Of a stretch of DNA of 64,000 nt, positions 1 through 7,390 are shown in pieces. The notes below the pieces were generated by a model that had not been told where the DNA came from, did no database searches, and saw only the letters and a program-made list of their open reading frames with translations. Within the stretch, counting starts at the first letter, position 1. Every line of letters begins with the position of its first letter. Made by a program: the position numbers and the translations under genes. Origin of the DNA: CAYPZL01 sp964415045 (GTDB lineage: Bacteria > Planctomycetota > Phycisphaerae > Sedimentisphaerales > Anaerobacaceae); assembly GCA_964415045.1 (NCBI GenBank), contig CAYPZL010000007.1:5071-69070 (forward strand), given 5' to 3'.

Positions 1-641
1 AGGTGTTGCAGATCGGCCACTGCGTGCGGTTCTGGCCGGAGTACGCCAAGGCCAAGGAGCTGGTGGACAGCGGCCAGTACGGAAAGGTCGTCGCGGCCAC
101 GCTGCAGCGGCTGGGTTCGCCTCCGGGCTGGGCCATCGACAACTGGTTCGTGGACGAGAGCCGCAGCGGGGGGGTCGCGCTGGATCTGCACATTCACGAT
201 ACGGATTTCGTGCAGTACCTCTTCGGGGTCCCGCAGGCGGTGTGCAGTCACGGCGGCAAAGCGGCGGCGGGGCACCTGGTCCATATCGTCACGCAGTACG
301 ACTACGGCGACGACAAGGTCGTCACGGCCGAGGGCGGCTGGGGCATGGCGCCGGGGTTCGGCTTCGAGATGAGCTTCAACTTGGTGCTGGAGAAGGCGAC
401 GATCGTCTACGACCTGACGCGCGATCCGGCGTTTCGGGTCTGTCCGGCCGAGGGCGAGCCGTTTACGCCCGAGGTGGCGCCGGGCGACGGGTACACCCGC
501 GAAATCGACCACTTCGCCAAACGCGTCCAGGGCGAAGCGGTGGACGAGGTCCTGACGCTGGAACAGTCGCGGGATTCGGTCCGGGTCGTGGACGCCGAGA
601 AGGAATCCATCGAAAAGAATGAGAAGGTCGCGCTGAAATAG
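1..641 (+). CDS. Gfo/Idh/MocA-family oxidoreductase, C-terminal part (5' end outside window)
   Basis: The reading frame is open from the window edge, so the true start lies upstream; the first possible codon (GTG at 3) is probably internal. The 212 visible residues match the C-terminal substrate domain of NAD(P)-dependent Gfo/Idh/MocA dehydrogenases, including the family-typical SGGVALDLHIHD segment near residue 55-68. The N-terminal Rossmann domain would lie outside the window. It is followed after 35 bp by a sugar isomerase/epimerase and then an MFS symporter on the same strand, an arrangement typical of planctomycete sugar or cyclitol catabolism. The substrate cannot be told from sequence. 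Confidence 0.85.
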   Translation, partial: VLQIGHCVRFWPEYAKAKELVDSGQYGKVVAATLQRLGSPPGWAIDNWFVDESRSGGVALDLHIHDTDFVQYLFGVPQAVCSHGGKAAAGHLVHIVTQYDYGDDKVVTAEGGWGMAPGFGFEMSFNLVLEKATIVYDLTRDPAFRVCPAEGEPFTPEVAPGDGYTREIDHFAKRVQGEAVDEVLTLEQSRDSVRVVDAEKESIEKNEKVALK

Positions 642-676
642 TCGCCGCGACCGCGAAGGAGATTGGAGAATTTCAA

Positions 677-1492
677 ATGCTATGTAGAAACCGACCTGTC
701 GGTGTGTGCAGTTGGTCGCTCCAGACGGACGTCGCGGGCGTGGCCAGGGCAATGCAGGAACTGAATCTGGAACACGTGAATCTGGGCGTCCGGGCGGCGG
801 TGGAAGACGGCAGCGGCGCGGTGCTCGAGGCGATGAAGGCGCAGAGCTGGACGATCACGAGCACGATGATCGATTTTCCGCAGGAGGATTACTCCACGCT
901 CGAGGCCATCAAGGTCACGGGCGGTGTGGTCCCGGATGAGTACTGGGAGCAAAACCGCGAGCTGTTCGTCGGCGCCGCGAAGGTGACGGCCGAGCTGGGT
1001 GTGAAGTACCTGGCCATGCACGCGGGTTTCGTGGACGAGAGCGACCCGGCCTACGCGGCCAAGGTCCACGATCGCATCCGTACGCTCGCGGACGCCGCGA
1101 AGGACAACGGCCTGACTCTGCTGTTAGAGACGGGGCAGGAGACGGCTCCGGAGTTGAAGGCGTTTCTGGAGAAGCTCGACCACGAGGCGGTGGGCGTCAA
1201 TTTCGACCCGGCCAACATGATCCTCTACGACAAGGGCGATCCCGTCGAGGCGGTGCGCATCCTGTCGCCGTGGATTCGGCACGTGCACGTCAAGGACGCC
1301 ACGCGGACGAAAGAGCCGGGCACCTGGGGGGCCGAGGTGCCCTGGGGCACCGGCGAGGTCGGCGTGGACCGGTTCCTGGCGGTCCTGGACGAGGTGGGAT
1401 TCACCGGCGCCATGGCGATCGAGCGCGAGGCGGGCGACAACCGCCTCGGTGACATCAAGCAGGCCATCGACAGACTGGCCGCGGCAGGCTGA
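677..1492 (+). CDS. Sugar phosphate isomerase/epimerase (xylose isomerase-like TIM barrel)
   Basis: 271 residues, the usual length for AP-endonuclease-2/xylose-isomerase-like TIM barrels. Expected metal-site segments are visible: LLLETGQE (about 148-155), VNFDPAN (about 173-179), HVHVKDA (about 203-209) and a late IERE (about 249), supplying the Glu/Asp/His/Glu ligands of the family. A good AAGGAG ribosome site precedes the ATG. It sits between an oxidoreductase and a nucleoside/sugar-type MFS carrier, so it probably interconverts keto-sugars or inosose-type intermediates; the exact substrate is unknown. Confidence 0.85.
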   Translation: MLCRNRPVGVCSWSLQTDVAGVARAMQELNLEHVNLGVRAAVEDGSGAVLEAMKAQSWTITSTMIDFPQEDYSTLEAIKVTGGVVPDEYWEQNRELFVGAAKVTAELGVKYLAMHAGFVDESDPAYAAKVHDRIRTLADAAKDNGLTLLLETGQETAPELKAFLEKLDHEAVGVNFDPANMILYDKGDPVEAVRILSPWIRHVHVKDATRTKEPGTWGAEVPWGTGEVGVDRFLAVLDEVGFTGAMAIEREAGDNRLGDIKQAIDRLAAAG

Positions 1493-1525
1493 TAGACAAC
1501 AAATCCGCGATTCAAGGAGAATGAC

Positions 1526-2728
1526 ATGACGTTCGGGATGGATTCGGTCCTGTATTGGAAGTTGAGCGCGTTGATGTTTCTGGAGTTTGCCGTCTGGGGG
1601 GCGTGGTACCCCGTGCTGGCGGCCCGGCTGCTCGGACCGTTGAAGTTCAGCGGCAAGCAGACCGGCTGGGTGTATGCGGCGCTGCCGTTGGCGTGCATCT
1701 TCATGCCGCTGCTGGCCGGCAACCTCGCGGACAAGCACGTCAATACGGAGTTCATTCTGGCAGCCGCCCATCTCGTCGGCGTGCTTCTGCTTTTCATCGC
1801 CGGCTGGAGGAGGGACTTCAAGTCGCTCTTCACGGTGATCCTTCTTTATTCGCTCTGCTACGCCGCGACGCTGCCGCTGGTGAATTCTCTGATGTTCTAC
1901 CATCTGGCCAAGAACGACGTCGACGCCGCGCAGTCTTCCTTCATCTTCATGTGGGCTCCCATTGCCTGGGCTCTGGCCGGCTACTTCTTGACCGGTTGGC
2001 GCTGGGTCTTCAAGACGGGCGAAGAAGGTCGCGACTGTCTGATTCTGGCGGCGGTTCTGTCGGTCGTCATGGCGGTGGTGTGTGGGGCCCTCATGCCGAG
2101 CACGCCGCCGGAGAACACCGGTGGCAGTCCCATGCAGGATGCCCTTGGGATGTTGCGTAGCCCCAGCTTCCTGGTCTTCTTCCTGATTTCGCTGGTGGGC
2201 GCGGGCATGATGCAGTTCTATTTCCTGGGAACCGCCCAGTTCATGCAGGACAACAAGATTCCGGCGAAGAATGTGCCTGCCTCGATGGCGATTGCCCAGG
2301 CCTGTCAGGCGCTGGCCACGCTGTTCGTGCTTAACTGGCTGGTGAAAAATGCGGGCTACCGATGGGTGCTGCCCATCGGTGCGGCCAGTTGGCTGATTAT
2401 GTATATCATCTACGTTAGTCCGAGGCCGCGGTGGGCGATTGTCGTCTCGCAGGCGTTTCATGGTCTGGCGTATGTGTTCTTCATTATCGCCGGGCAGATG
2501 TTCGCCGGCAGCGTTGCGCCGGAAGGGGCCGGCGGTTCCATGCAGGCGCTGATCTTTACCGCCCAGAGCGGCATCGGGCTGTTTTTGGGGACGCAGCTTG
2601 CCGGTATCGTGATGGACAAGTGCCGCGTGGAGGGGCAGTTCCAGTGGTCCAAGGTCTGGACGGTGCCGGGCGCGATCATGTTGGTTTGTGTGCTGGCCCT
2701 GCTGCTGTTCTTCCGCGGCGCCGTCTGA
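1526..2728 (+). CDS. MFS transporter, nucleoside:H+ symporter (NHS) family
   Basis: 400 residues with about 12 hydrophobic segments and an N-terminus (WKLSALMFLEFAVWGAW) characteristic of the NupG/XapB-like nucleoside:proton symporter family. In planctomycetes and Bacteroidetes such carriers often sit with Gfo/Idh/MocA dehydrogenases and sugar isomerases, as here, so the substrate may be a sugar, nucleoside or cyclitol. It starts 33 bp after the isomerase with AAGGAG before the ATG. A strong terminator follows 20 bp after the stop, so this is the last gene of the operon. Inner membrane protein. Confidence 0.85.
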   Translation: MTFGMDSVLYWKLSALMFLEFAVWGAWYPVLAARLLGPLKFSGKQTGWVYAALPLACIFMPLLAGNLADKHVNTEFILAAAHLVGVLLLFIAGWRRDFKSLFTVILLYSLCYAATLPLVNSLMFYHLAKNDVDAAQSSFIFMWAPIAWALAGYFLTGWRWVFKTGEEGRDCLILAAVLSVVMAVVCGALMPSTPPENTGGSPMQDALGMLRSPSFLVFFLISLVGAGMMQFYFLGTAQFMQDNKIPAKNVPASMAIAQACQALATLFVLNWLVKNAGYRWVLPIGAASWLIMYIIYVSPRPRWAIVVSQAFHGLAYVFFIIAGQMFAGSVAPEGAGGSMQALIFTAQSGIGLFLGTQLAGIVMDKCRVEGQFQWSKVWTVPGAIMLVCVLALLLFFRGAV

Positions 2729-2748
2729 CGAAATCCAACGAAATCGAA

Positions 2749-2785
2749 AGGGGTGGCCGTTGCGACGACCACCCCTATTTTTTTT
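2749..2785 (+). terminator. Rho-independent terminator of the sugar-catabolic operon
   Basis: Arms AGGGGTGG (2749-2756) and CCACCCCT (2769-2776) form a perfect 8-bp stem, followed on the + strand by A and eight T's (2778-2785). It lies 20 bp past the symporter stop and overlaps the 3' end of the kinase-TPR remnant on the other strand. Confidence 0.85.
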
Positions 2786-3676
2786 CATTCGGGTCAGCCG
2801 TTTCCGGCAGTTTTGCCTTCCACTTCTCGGCTTCTTCCAACCGGCCCTGGGCCGTGTAGATGTCGATCAGGTGCTCGCCGGTGCGGTGATGCGGTTCGCC
2901 CTCCAGGTGAGCATGGCCCTCGGCCGCTTCGAGCAGGAGTTCCAGGGCCTCGTCGTAGCGCTCCTGCTCCTTGTAGATGCGTCCCAGGTTGTTCATCAAC
3001 ACCACGGTCAGTAAGGAGTCGGCGCCCAGAACCTCCCGACAGGTCTCCAGGGCCGTTCGGCAAAGAGGCTCGGCCTCCCGGTAGCGTTCCTGATTGATAT
3101 ACACGGCCGCGAGCTTGCTCGTCGAGTCCGGTTGCGCGCGACGAATTTGCTGACCAGGTACAGCGTGGACTCGGGTCCCGCCGAAAGGGGGGCCCCGTCG
3201 AGGTAGTTCTGGATGTCGTCGGCGAGTTCGGCCGCCGATCGATACCGGCGGCTCCGTTCCTTGCGCATGGCCTTGAGCGGGATCCACTCCAGCTCTTTGT
3301 GCAGGCGGCGGGCCAGCGTGCCGACCTGGGTGTGGCGGTTGTGCGCGACCGATGCGGCGCGCTCGCCGAGGCTCGTCAGGCGGGTGCTGGGCGTCTTGGG
3401 ATTCTCCTCCCGGATCACGTGGCGGATGTGCTCGATGCCGCCTTCGCGCAGCGTCTCGCTGTCGAAGGGCAGCACGCCGGTCAACAGCTCGTACAACACG
3501 GCGCCGAGCGAGTAGATCTGGCGGGCCAAGTAGACCACGCCCATGGCCCCCTCGTCGAGAACGCCGAGGATTTCATATCCCGTGACTTCCGGGACGGCGC
3601 CGAGGCCGGGACCCTGCGGCCCGAGACCGCTGGCGGTCGGCATCTCATACGGATTGTCTTCCTTCACCGGTTTCAT
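2775..3676 (-). pseudogene. Remnant of a Ser/Thr protein kinase-TPR gene with internal deletions
   Basis: Read leftward from ATG at 3676. The first part gives the kinase glycine-rich loop (GYEILGVLDEGAMGVVYLARQ, about residues 33-53) and then jumps directly into the middle of the C-lobe (IYSLGAVLYELLTGVLPF). The catalytic Lys region, HRDLKP loop, DFG and APE motifs are all absent. After a YLDGAPLSAGPES linker the frame breaks near 3125-3140, where a membrane segment would be expected. A second frame then gives kinesin-light-chain-type TPRs (LAAVYINQERYREAEPL, NNLGRIYKEQERYDEALEL) to the stop at 2775. At least two deletions, one frame-shifting, make it inactive. Planctomycete PknB-TPR proteins are the evident parent. 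Confidence 0.85.
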
Positions 3677-3761
3677 TTCTGATCTTGTCTATTCCGGCAA
3701 ATCCGTTGGGCGCGAGAAAACAGGTCAATGAGTTCCGCGGTCATTCACTTCTTCTCCGTAA

Positions 3762-4475
3762 GCCGGGCAAACGACTCTTGCAGTTTCTCATAAGTATGGC
3801 GTCGAGGCCTATGCCCAGGCCGAGCCCGACATCAGCAATTGCATCTTCTGGAACAACGCCGCCGACGATCTGTTCGGTTCCCCCGCGCGGTACAGTTGCA
3901 TCGAACGCGGGGCCCCAGGCACCGGCAACTTCAGCGACGATCCGCTGTTTGCAGACCCCAACGCAGGCGATTATCATCTGCGCAGCGAGCGGGGCCGATA
4001 CTGGCCTGAGTACGACCTCTGGGTTCTGGATAAAGTTTCAAGCCCCTGCCTCGACGCCGGCGATCCGGACTCCGATTATTCGCGCGAGCGCGCCCCCAAC
4101 GGCGGTCGCATCAACCTCGGCGCCTACGGCGGAACCGCATACGCCAGTCTCAGCGAAGCAGGGCAGACACGCAATCAGCCGCCTTCCTACGTCGCGATAA
4201 CCTCACCGAACGATGGGGAATCGAGGTGGTCTTTGACTATCAGGGCTGAAGCGTGGGATAGTGACGGTTTCGTGGTGAGAATGGACTTCTTTGCCAAGGG
4301 CGAGAAGATCGGCGAAGACGTTGACGGCAGCGATGGGTGGGCTTCGGCTTCTCCGTGGGGCGATCTCCCTGACGGTGAGTACGATCTCGTCGCTCGGGCC
4401 ATAGACAATCACGGCGCCGGCACGGACTCAGCACCCGTGCATGTGAGGTTGTATTCGGGAGCGCCTCGTCGGTAG
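3762..4475 (+). pseudogene. 5'-truncated remnant of a beta-helix / Ig-like surface protein
   Basis: One open frame without a plausible start. From about 3795 it reads like the end of a right-handed beta-helix protein: SNCIFWNNAADD, then DDPLFADPNAGDYHLRS, then SPCLDAGDP and NGGRINLGAYGG, which is the common planctomycete ending. It continues into an Ig-like module (YVAITSPNDG ... VVRMDFFAKGEKIGED ... DGEYDLVARAIDNHGAGT). No signal peptide or upstream repeats remain, and the coding sequence begins abruptly about 100 bp from the kinase remnant. Most likely a decapitated gene left by a deletion or rearrangement. Confidence 0.75.
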
Positions 4476-4536
4476 GTGTCTGGTCGGCGCGGAGGCTCGT
4501 ACCGCCTTTCGCAGGTTCCGCGACGATGCGGGAGGA

Positions 4537-4614
4537 GATTGCTTTCCCGGCGCCGGGACTCCTCGCAATGACATCAGCGGTGCGTTGCGTCATTGCGAGC
4601 GCAGCGAGGCAATC
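4537..4614. repeat. REP-like palindromic element
   Basis: Perfect 11-bp arms CTCGCAATGAC (4562-4572) and GTCATTGCGAG (4589-4599), flanked by outer GATTGC (4537-4542) and GCAATC (4609-4614). The GTCATTGCGAG...GAGGCAATC pattern resembles dispersed intergenic palindromes seen in many environmental bacteria (from memory, not searched). It separates the beta-helix remnant from the aminotransferase. Confidence 0.7.
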
Positions 4615-4657
4615 TATAGCCGCACGGTTTATGAAAGGCGCACAGAACCCGCCGGCA

Positions 4658-5491
4658 TTAGCGGGTGAATTTGAGGAACTCCTGGGCGAGGGCCTTCGTG
4701 CAGGGGCCGGGGGCGCCGTCTTTGATGGGGACGTTGTCAAAGCTGACGACGGGGACGATGTCCCGGGTCGTCACGGCGATGAAAAGCTCATCGGCCGAGA
4801 CGGCCTGTTGCGGCGTGAGGCACTCTTGCCTCACTTCCAGGCCGACGTTGCCGGCGGCGCGGATGACGAACTCGCGAGTGATCGAGGGAAGAATGTTGGC
4901 GCTGAGCGGGGCGGTCTGGAGCGTCTTGCCCTGGACGGCGAAGAACGTCGAGCCGGCTCCCTCGGTGATTCGGCCTTGCTCGTCGACCAGAATGGCCTCG
5001 TCGCAGCCCTTGTCGGTGGCGTCCTGGCGGGCCAGTACGTTGGCCAGCAGGTTGAGCGACTTGATGTCGCACCGTTTCCACCGCCAGTCCGGGTGCGTCG
5101 AGACGGCGATGCCCCGGGCCTTCTCCTGCGGGTCATCAACTAATTCGCTGACGGTCAGGAAGAAATTCGGCTCCAGATCGGTCTCCCAGACGTGGCTACG
5201 GGGGGCCGATCCCCGCGTTACGTGGAAGTAGATCTTTACGTTGGGCAGGCCGACCGTAAGAAACGCACGCTCGACCCGGTCGCGGACCAGAGAGATGTCC
5301 ACGCTGGTAATCCGGATCGCCGCCAGGCTGTTGGCGAACCGCTGCAGGTGCTCCTGGAGAGCGAAGATCTTGCCGTTATAGCTGCGCAAAACCTCGTACA
5401 CCCCGTCGCCGAAATACATGCCGCGGTCGAAATAGACCGGGTCCAGCTCTTCGAGGGGGACGATTCTGTCATTGAGCATCGCCAGCTTCAT
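4658..5491 (-). CDS. PLP-dependent class IV aminotransferase (D-alanine / branched-chain type)
   Basis: 277 residues, the normal length for fold-type IV transaminases. The N-terminal block DPVYFDRGMYFGDGVYEVLRSYNG and the catalytic lysine in DIKSLNLLANVLA (Lys144) are clear, followed by EAILVDEQGRITEGAGSTFFAV, the family cofactor-phosphate region. The overall pattern is closest to D-amino-acid transaminase, which would supply D-Ala/D-Glu, but branched-chain aminotransferase or 4-amino-4-deoxychorismate lyase activity cannot be excluded. GGGAG lies 7 nt before the ATG. It is transcribed alone, divergent from rplU. Confidence 0.85.
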   Translation of the reverse strand: MKLAMLNDRIVPLEELDPVYFDRGMYFGDGVYEVLRSYNGKIFALQEHLQRFANSLAAIRITSVDISLVRDRVERAFLTVGLPNVKIYFHVTRGSAPRSHVWETDLEPNFFLTVSELVDDPQEKARGIAVSTHPDWRWKRCDIKSLNLLANVLARQDATDKGCDEAILVDEQGRITEGAGSTFFAVQGKTLQTAPLSANILPSITREFVIRAAGNVGLEVRQECLTPQQAVSADELFIAVTTRDIVPVVSFDNVPIKDGAPGPCTKALAQEFLKFTR

Positions 5492-5570
5492 TCAGGCACT
5501 CCCGAAAAGGTGTCCGTTCGCATTCGAGCAAGGCCGAGCCCGTAGGATACAAAAATACGGGAGAAATGTC

Positions 5571-5599
5571 TTTACAAAAAGGGCCGGTGACCGTATTAT
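5571..5599 (+). promoter_or_regulatory. Predicted sigma-70 promoter of rplU
   Basis: TTTACA (5571-5576), 17-bp spacer, TATTAT (5594-5599). The predicted start near 5606 gives a leader of about 38 nt before the rplU ATG. Confidence 0.65.
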
Positions 5600-5643
5600 A
5601 CGGATTTTCCCAAGATACCAAGCTTTGAACCTGGAGTTTGCAG

Positions 5644-5973
5644 ATGTACGCAGTAGTTGAGCAAGGTGGAAAACAATACAAGGTGGCCGAGGGCGACCGG
5701 CTGAACATTGACCTGGCGGACGTGGCGCCGGACGCCGAGACGATCGAGCTGGACAAGGTCCTGTTCGTCGGCGACGGCGAAACGAGCAAGGTGGGCAAGC
5801 CGTACGTCGAGGGGGCCAAGGTCGTGGCGTCCTTCAACGGGAAGGCGGAAGAGGCCGTGGTGAAGGGCCAAAAGCTCTACGTGACGCATTTCCGCCGCCG
5901 CAAGAACAGCCGCAGTCGGATCGGACACCGGCAGAAGTATTTACAGGTGACGATTGACAAGATCGAGGCTTAG
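5644..5973 (+). CDS. rplU: 50S ribosomal protein L21
   Basis: 109 residues starting MYAVVEQGGKQYKV, the invariant L21 N-terminus, with the basic FRRRKNSRSRIGHRQKY stretch that contacts 23S rRNA. CTGGAG precedes the ATG at 5644; an in-frame TTG six bases upstream is less likely. In most bacteria rpmA (L27) follows rplU directly. Here the next gene is on the opposite strand and its stop overlaps the rplU stop by 4 bp, so L27 must be encoded elsewhere. Confidence 0.97.
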   Translation: MYAVVEQGGKQYKVAEGDRLNIDLADVAPDAETIELDKVLFVGDGETSKVGKPYVEGAKVVASFNGKAEEAVVKGQKLYVTHFRRRKNSRSRIGHRQKYLQVTIDKIEA

Positions 5974-6620
5974 CCCTCGCTTTTCGCCGCCTCTTCTCGC
6001 AGGAGATTCCCGGCCCGTTCGCGCCATGCGTTCGGGCCGTTCGTTTTGAAGTACTCGAAGGATTCGTTATCCACCAATCGGCCCAGCAGGCTCTTGCGGT
6101 CGGCCGGGCTCGGCAGAGTCTCGATGATCTGCTTGCGAACCGCCTGCAATTCCGCCAGGAACCGGCCGTGCTCTTCCCCGAAGGCCGCTTCGATTTGTTT
6201 GCGGATGTGACCGGCGTAAGCGGGACAATATCCGGCGGTCCCGATGGCGATTTGCAGGTCTCCCCTTTTGACCACGGCCGGGACGAAGAAGTCGCACAAC
6301 TCCGGACAGTCCACGACGTTGCACAGAATCTCCAGCGCCTGGCAGTCCCGATAGACCTGCTCGTTTGTTTTCGCGTCGTTGGTGGCCGCGATGACCAGCA
6401 CCGCCTGGCTGATGTACTCCCGGGAATACTTCGAGCGAATCAGTTCCGCGCCGGTTCGCGCGCAGAGGCTCGTGAGCGTGTCACTGGCCTGCGGGGTCAC
6501 GACGACCAGACGCGCGCCGGCCTCCAGGAGGGCCTCGGCCTTGCGCACCGCCACGGCGCCTCCGCCCACCAGTACCACTCGGCGCCCGCTCAATTCCAGA
6601 AATATCGGATACTTTGCCAT
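5970..6620 (-). CDS. Precorrin-2 dehydrogenase / sirohydrochlorin ferrochelatase (siroheme synthase N-terminal family)
   Basis: 216 residues. An N-terminal Rossmann fold (RRVVLVGGGAVAVRKAEALLEAGA, about 13-36) binds NAD, followed by VIAATND and NVVDCPELCDFFVPAVVKRGDLQIAIGT, the CysG-N/Met8 signature, and a helical dimerisation tail. It should convert precorrin-2 to sirohydrochlorin and possibly insert iron, feeding siroheme, heme d1 or cobalamin pathways. No methyltransferase domain is attached. A TATAAT box ends 8 nt before the ATG with no ribosome site between them, so the message may be leaderless. Confidence 0.88.
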   Translation of the reverse strand: MAKYPIFLELSGRRVVLVGGGAVAVRKAEALLEAGARLVVVTPQASDTLTSLCARTGAELIRSKYSREYISQAVLVIAATNDAKTNEQVYRDCQALEILCNVVDCPELCDFFVPAVVKRGDLQIAIGTAGYCPAYAGHIRKQIEAAFGEEHGRFLAELQAVRKQIIETLPSPADRKSLLGRLVDNESFEYFKTNGPNAWRERAGNLLREEAAKSEG

Positions 6621-6628
6621 CGCCGCGC

Positions 6629-6637
6629 ATTATAACA
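6629..6637 (-). promoter_or_regulatory. Extended -10 promoter directly before the siroheme gene
   Basis: On the minus strand TGTTATAAT (TGn plus perfect TATAAT) lies 8 nt before the ATG at 6620. No good -35 box is visible, consistent with an extended -10. Initiation at the usual distance would fall at or next to the start codon. Confidence 0.55.
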
Positions 6638-6841
6638 ACGCCCATACCCGTTCGATACAGGATTCAAGCGCTTTTGGGCAGAATACGAACAAATCTTCAA
6701 CTTTTCGCAAATGACGGGTCTTCCGGGTGCAAAGAGCGATTCCGGGCTTTGCAAAGGGAGATCGCTTGGCTATGATGTGAGTTTCGTCGCGTGCCAACTT
6801 GTTGCGTGGCGATATGCCCACGCGTCCGGGAGTTTGACAGG

Positions 6842-7387
6842 ATGAAAGAATTGCGACCACCGTTGAGTGAAGCGGATATCCGCCCGTTGAAGGCGGGTGA
6901 TGAGGTTTCGGTGAGCGGGACGGTGTACACGGCCCGCGACATGGCTCACAAGCGTCTTTGCGCGGCTCTGGCGCGGGGCGAGTCGCTTCCGATAGACCTG
7001 GAGGGCGCGATGATCTACTTCGTGGGGCCCACTCCGGCGCGGGCGGGCGCGGTGATCGGTGCGGCCGGGCCTACGACCTCGTCGCGCATGGATCCGTTCA
7101 GTCCGACGCTGATCGCTCACGGTCTGCGGGCGATGATCGGCAAAGGCTATCGAGGCGATTCGGTCCGACGGGCTTTGCAGGAGCATGGCGCGGTGCATTT
7201 GGCCACCCTCGGAGGCGCCGGGGCGCTGCTGAGCCGTCATATCGTCGCGGCCGAGGTGGTCGCGTATGAGGACCTCGGAACCGAGGCCATCCGTCGCCTG
7301 GAGGTAGTTGATTTCCCCGCCGTCGTGGCCTATGATGCCGCCGGAGGGGATGTGTATGCGATGAATGCGAAAATCTCTGGAGAATAG
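6842..7387 (+). CDS. Class I fumarase / L-tartrate dehydratase beta subunit (Fe-S hydro-lyase C-terminal type)
   Basis: 181 residues with the beta-subunit pattern PLSEADIRPLKAGDEVSVSGTVYTARDMAHKR, then GPTPARAGAVIGAAGPTTSSRMDPFSPTLIAHGLRAMIGKG. This swivelling domain works with an Fe-S alpha subunit to hydrate fumarate or dehydrate tartrate. ATG at 6842 is chosen because homologs begin at about this point; an upstream GTG at 6791 would add 17 unlike residues. No alpha subunit is in the window, so the partner is encoded elsewhere. A GTPase starts 3 bp after the stop. Confidence 0.85.
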   Translation: MKELRPPLSEADIRPLKAGDEVSVSGTVYTARDMAHKRLCAALARGESLPIDLEGAMIYFVGPTPARAGAVIGAAGPTTSSRMDPFSPTLIAHGLRAMIGKGYRGDSVRRALQEHGAVHLATLGGAGALLSRHIVAAEVVAYEDLGTEAIRRLEVVDFPAVVAYDAAGGDVYAMNAKISGE

Positions 7388-7390
7388 AAA

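Noticed and set aside
1124..2788. 554-codon open frame on the minus strand
   Set aside because: Antisense shadow of the isomerase and MFS genes, with His/Arg/Gln-rich composition typical of GC-rich shadows.
4647..4666. Hairpin ACCCGC/GCGGGT at the aminotransferase stop as a terminator
   Set aside because: Only 6 bp and no T-tract follows on the minus strand.
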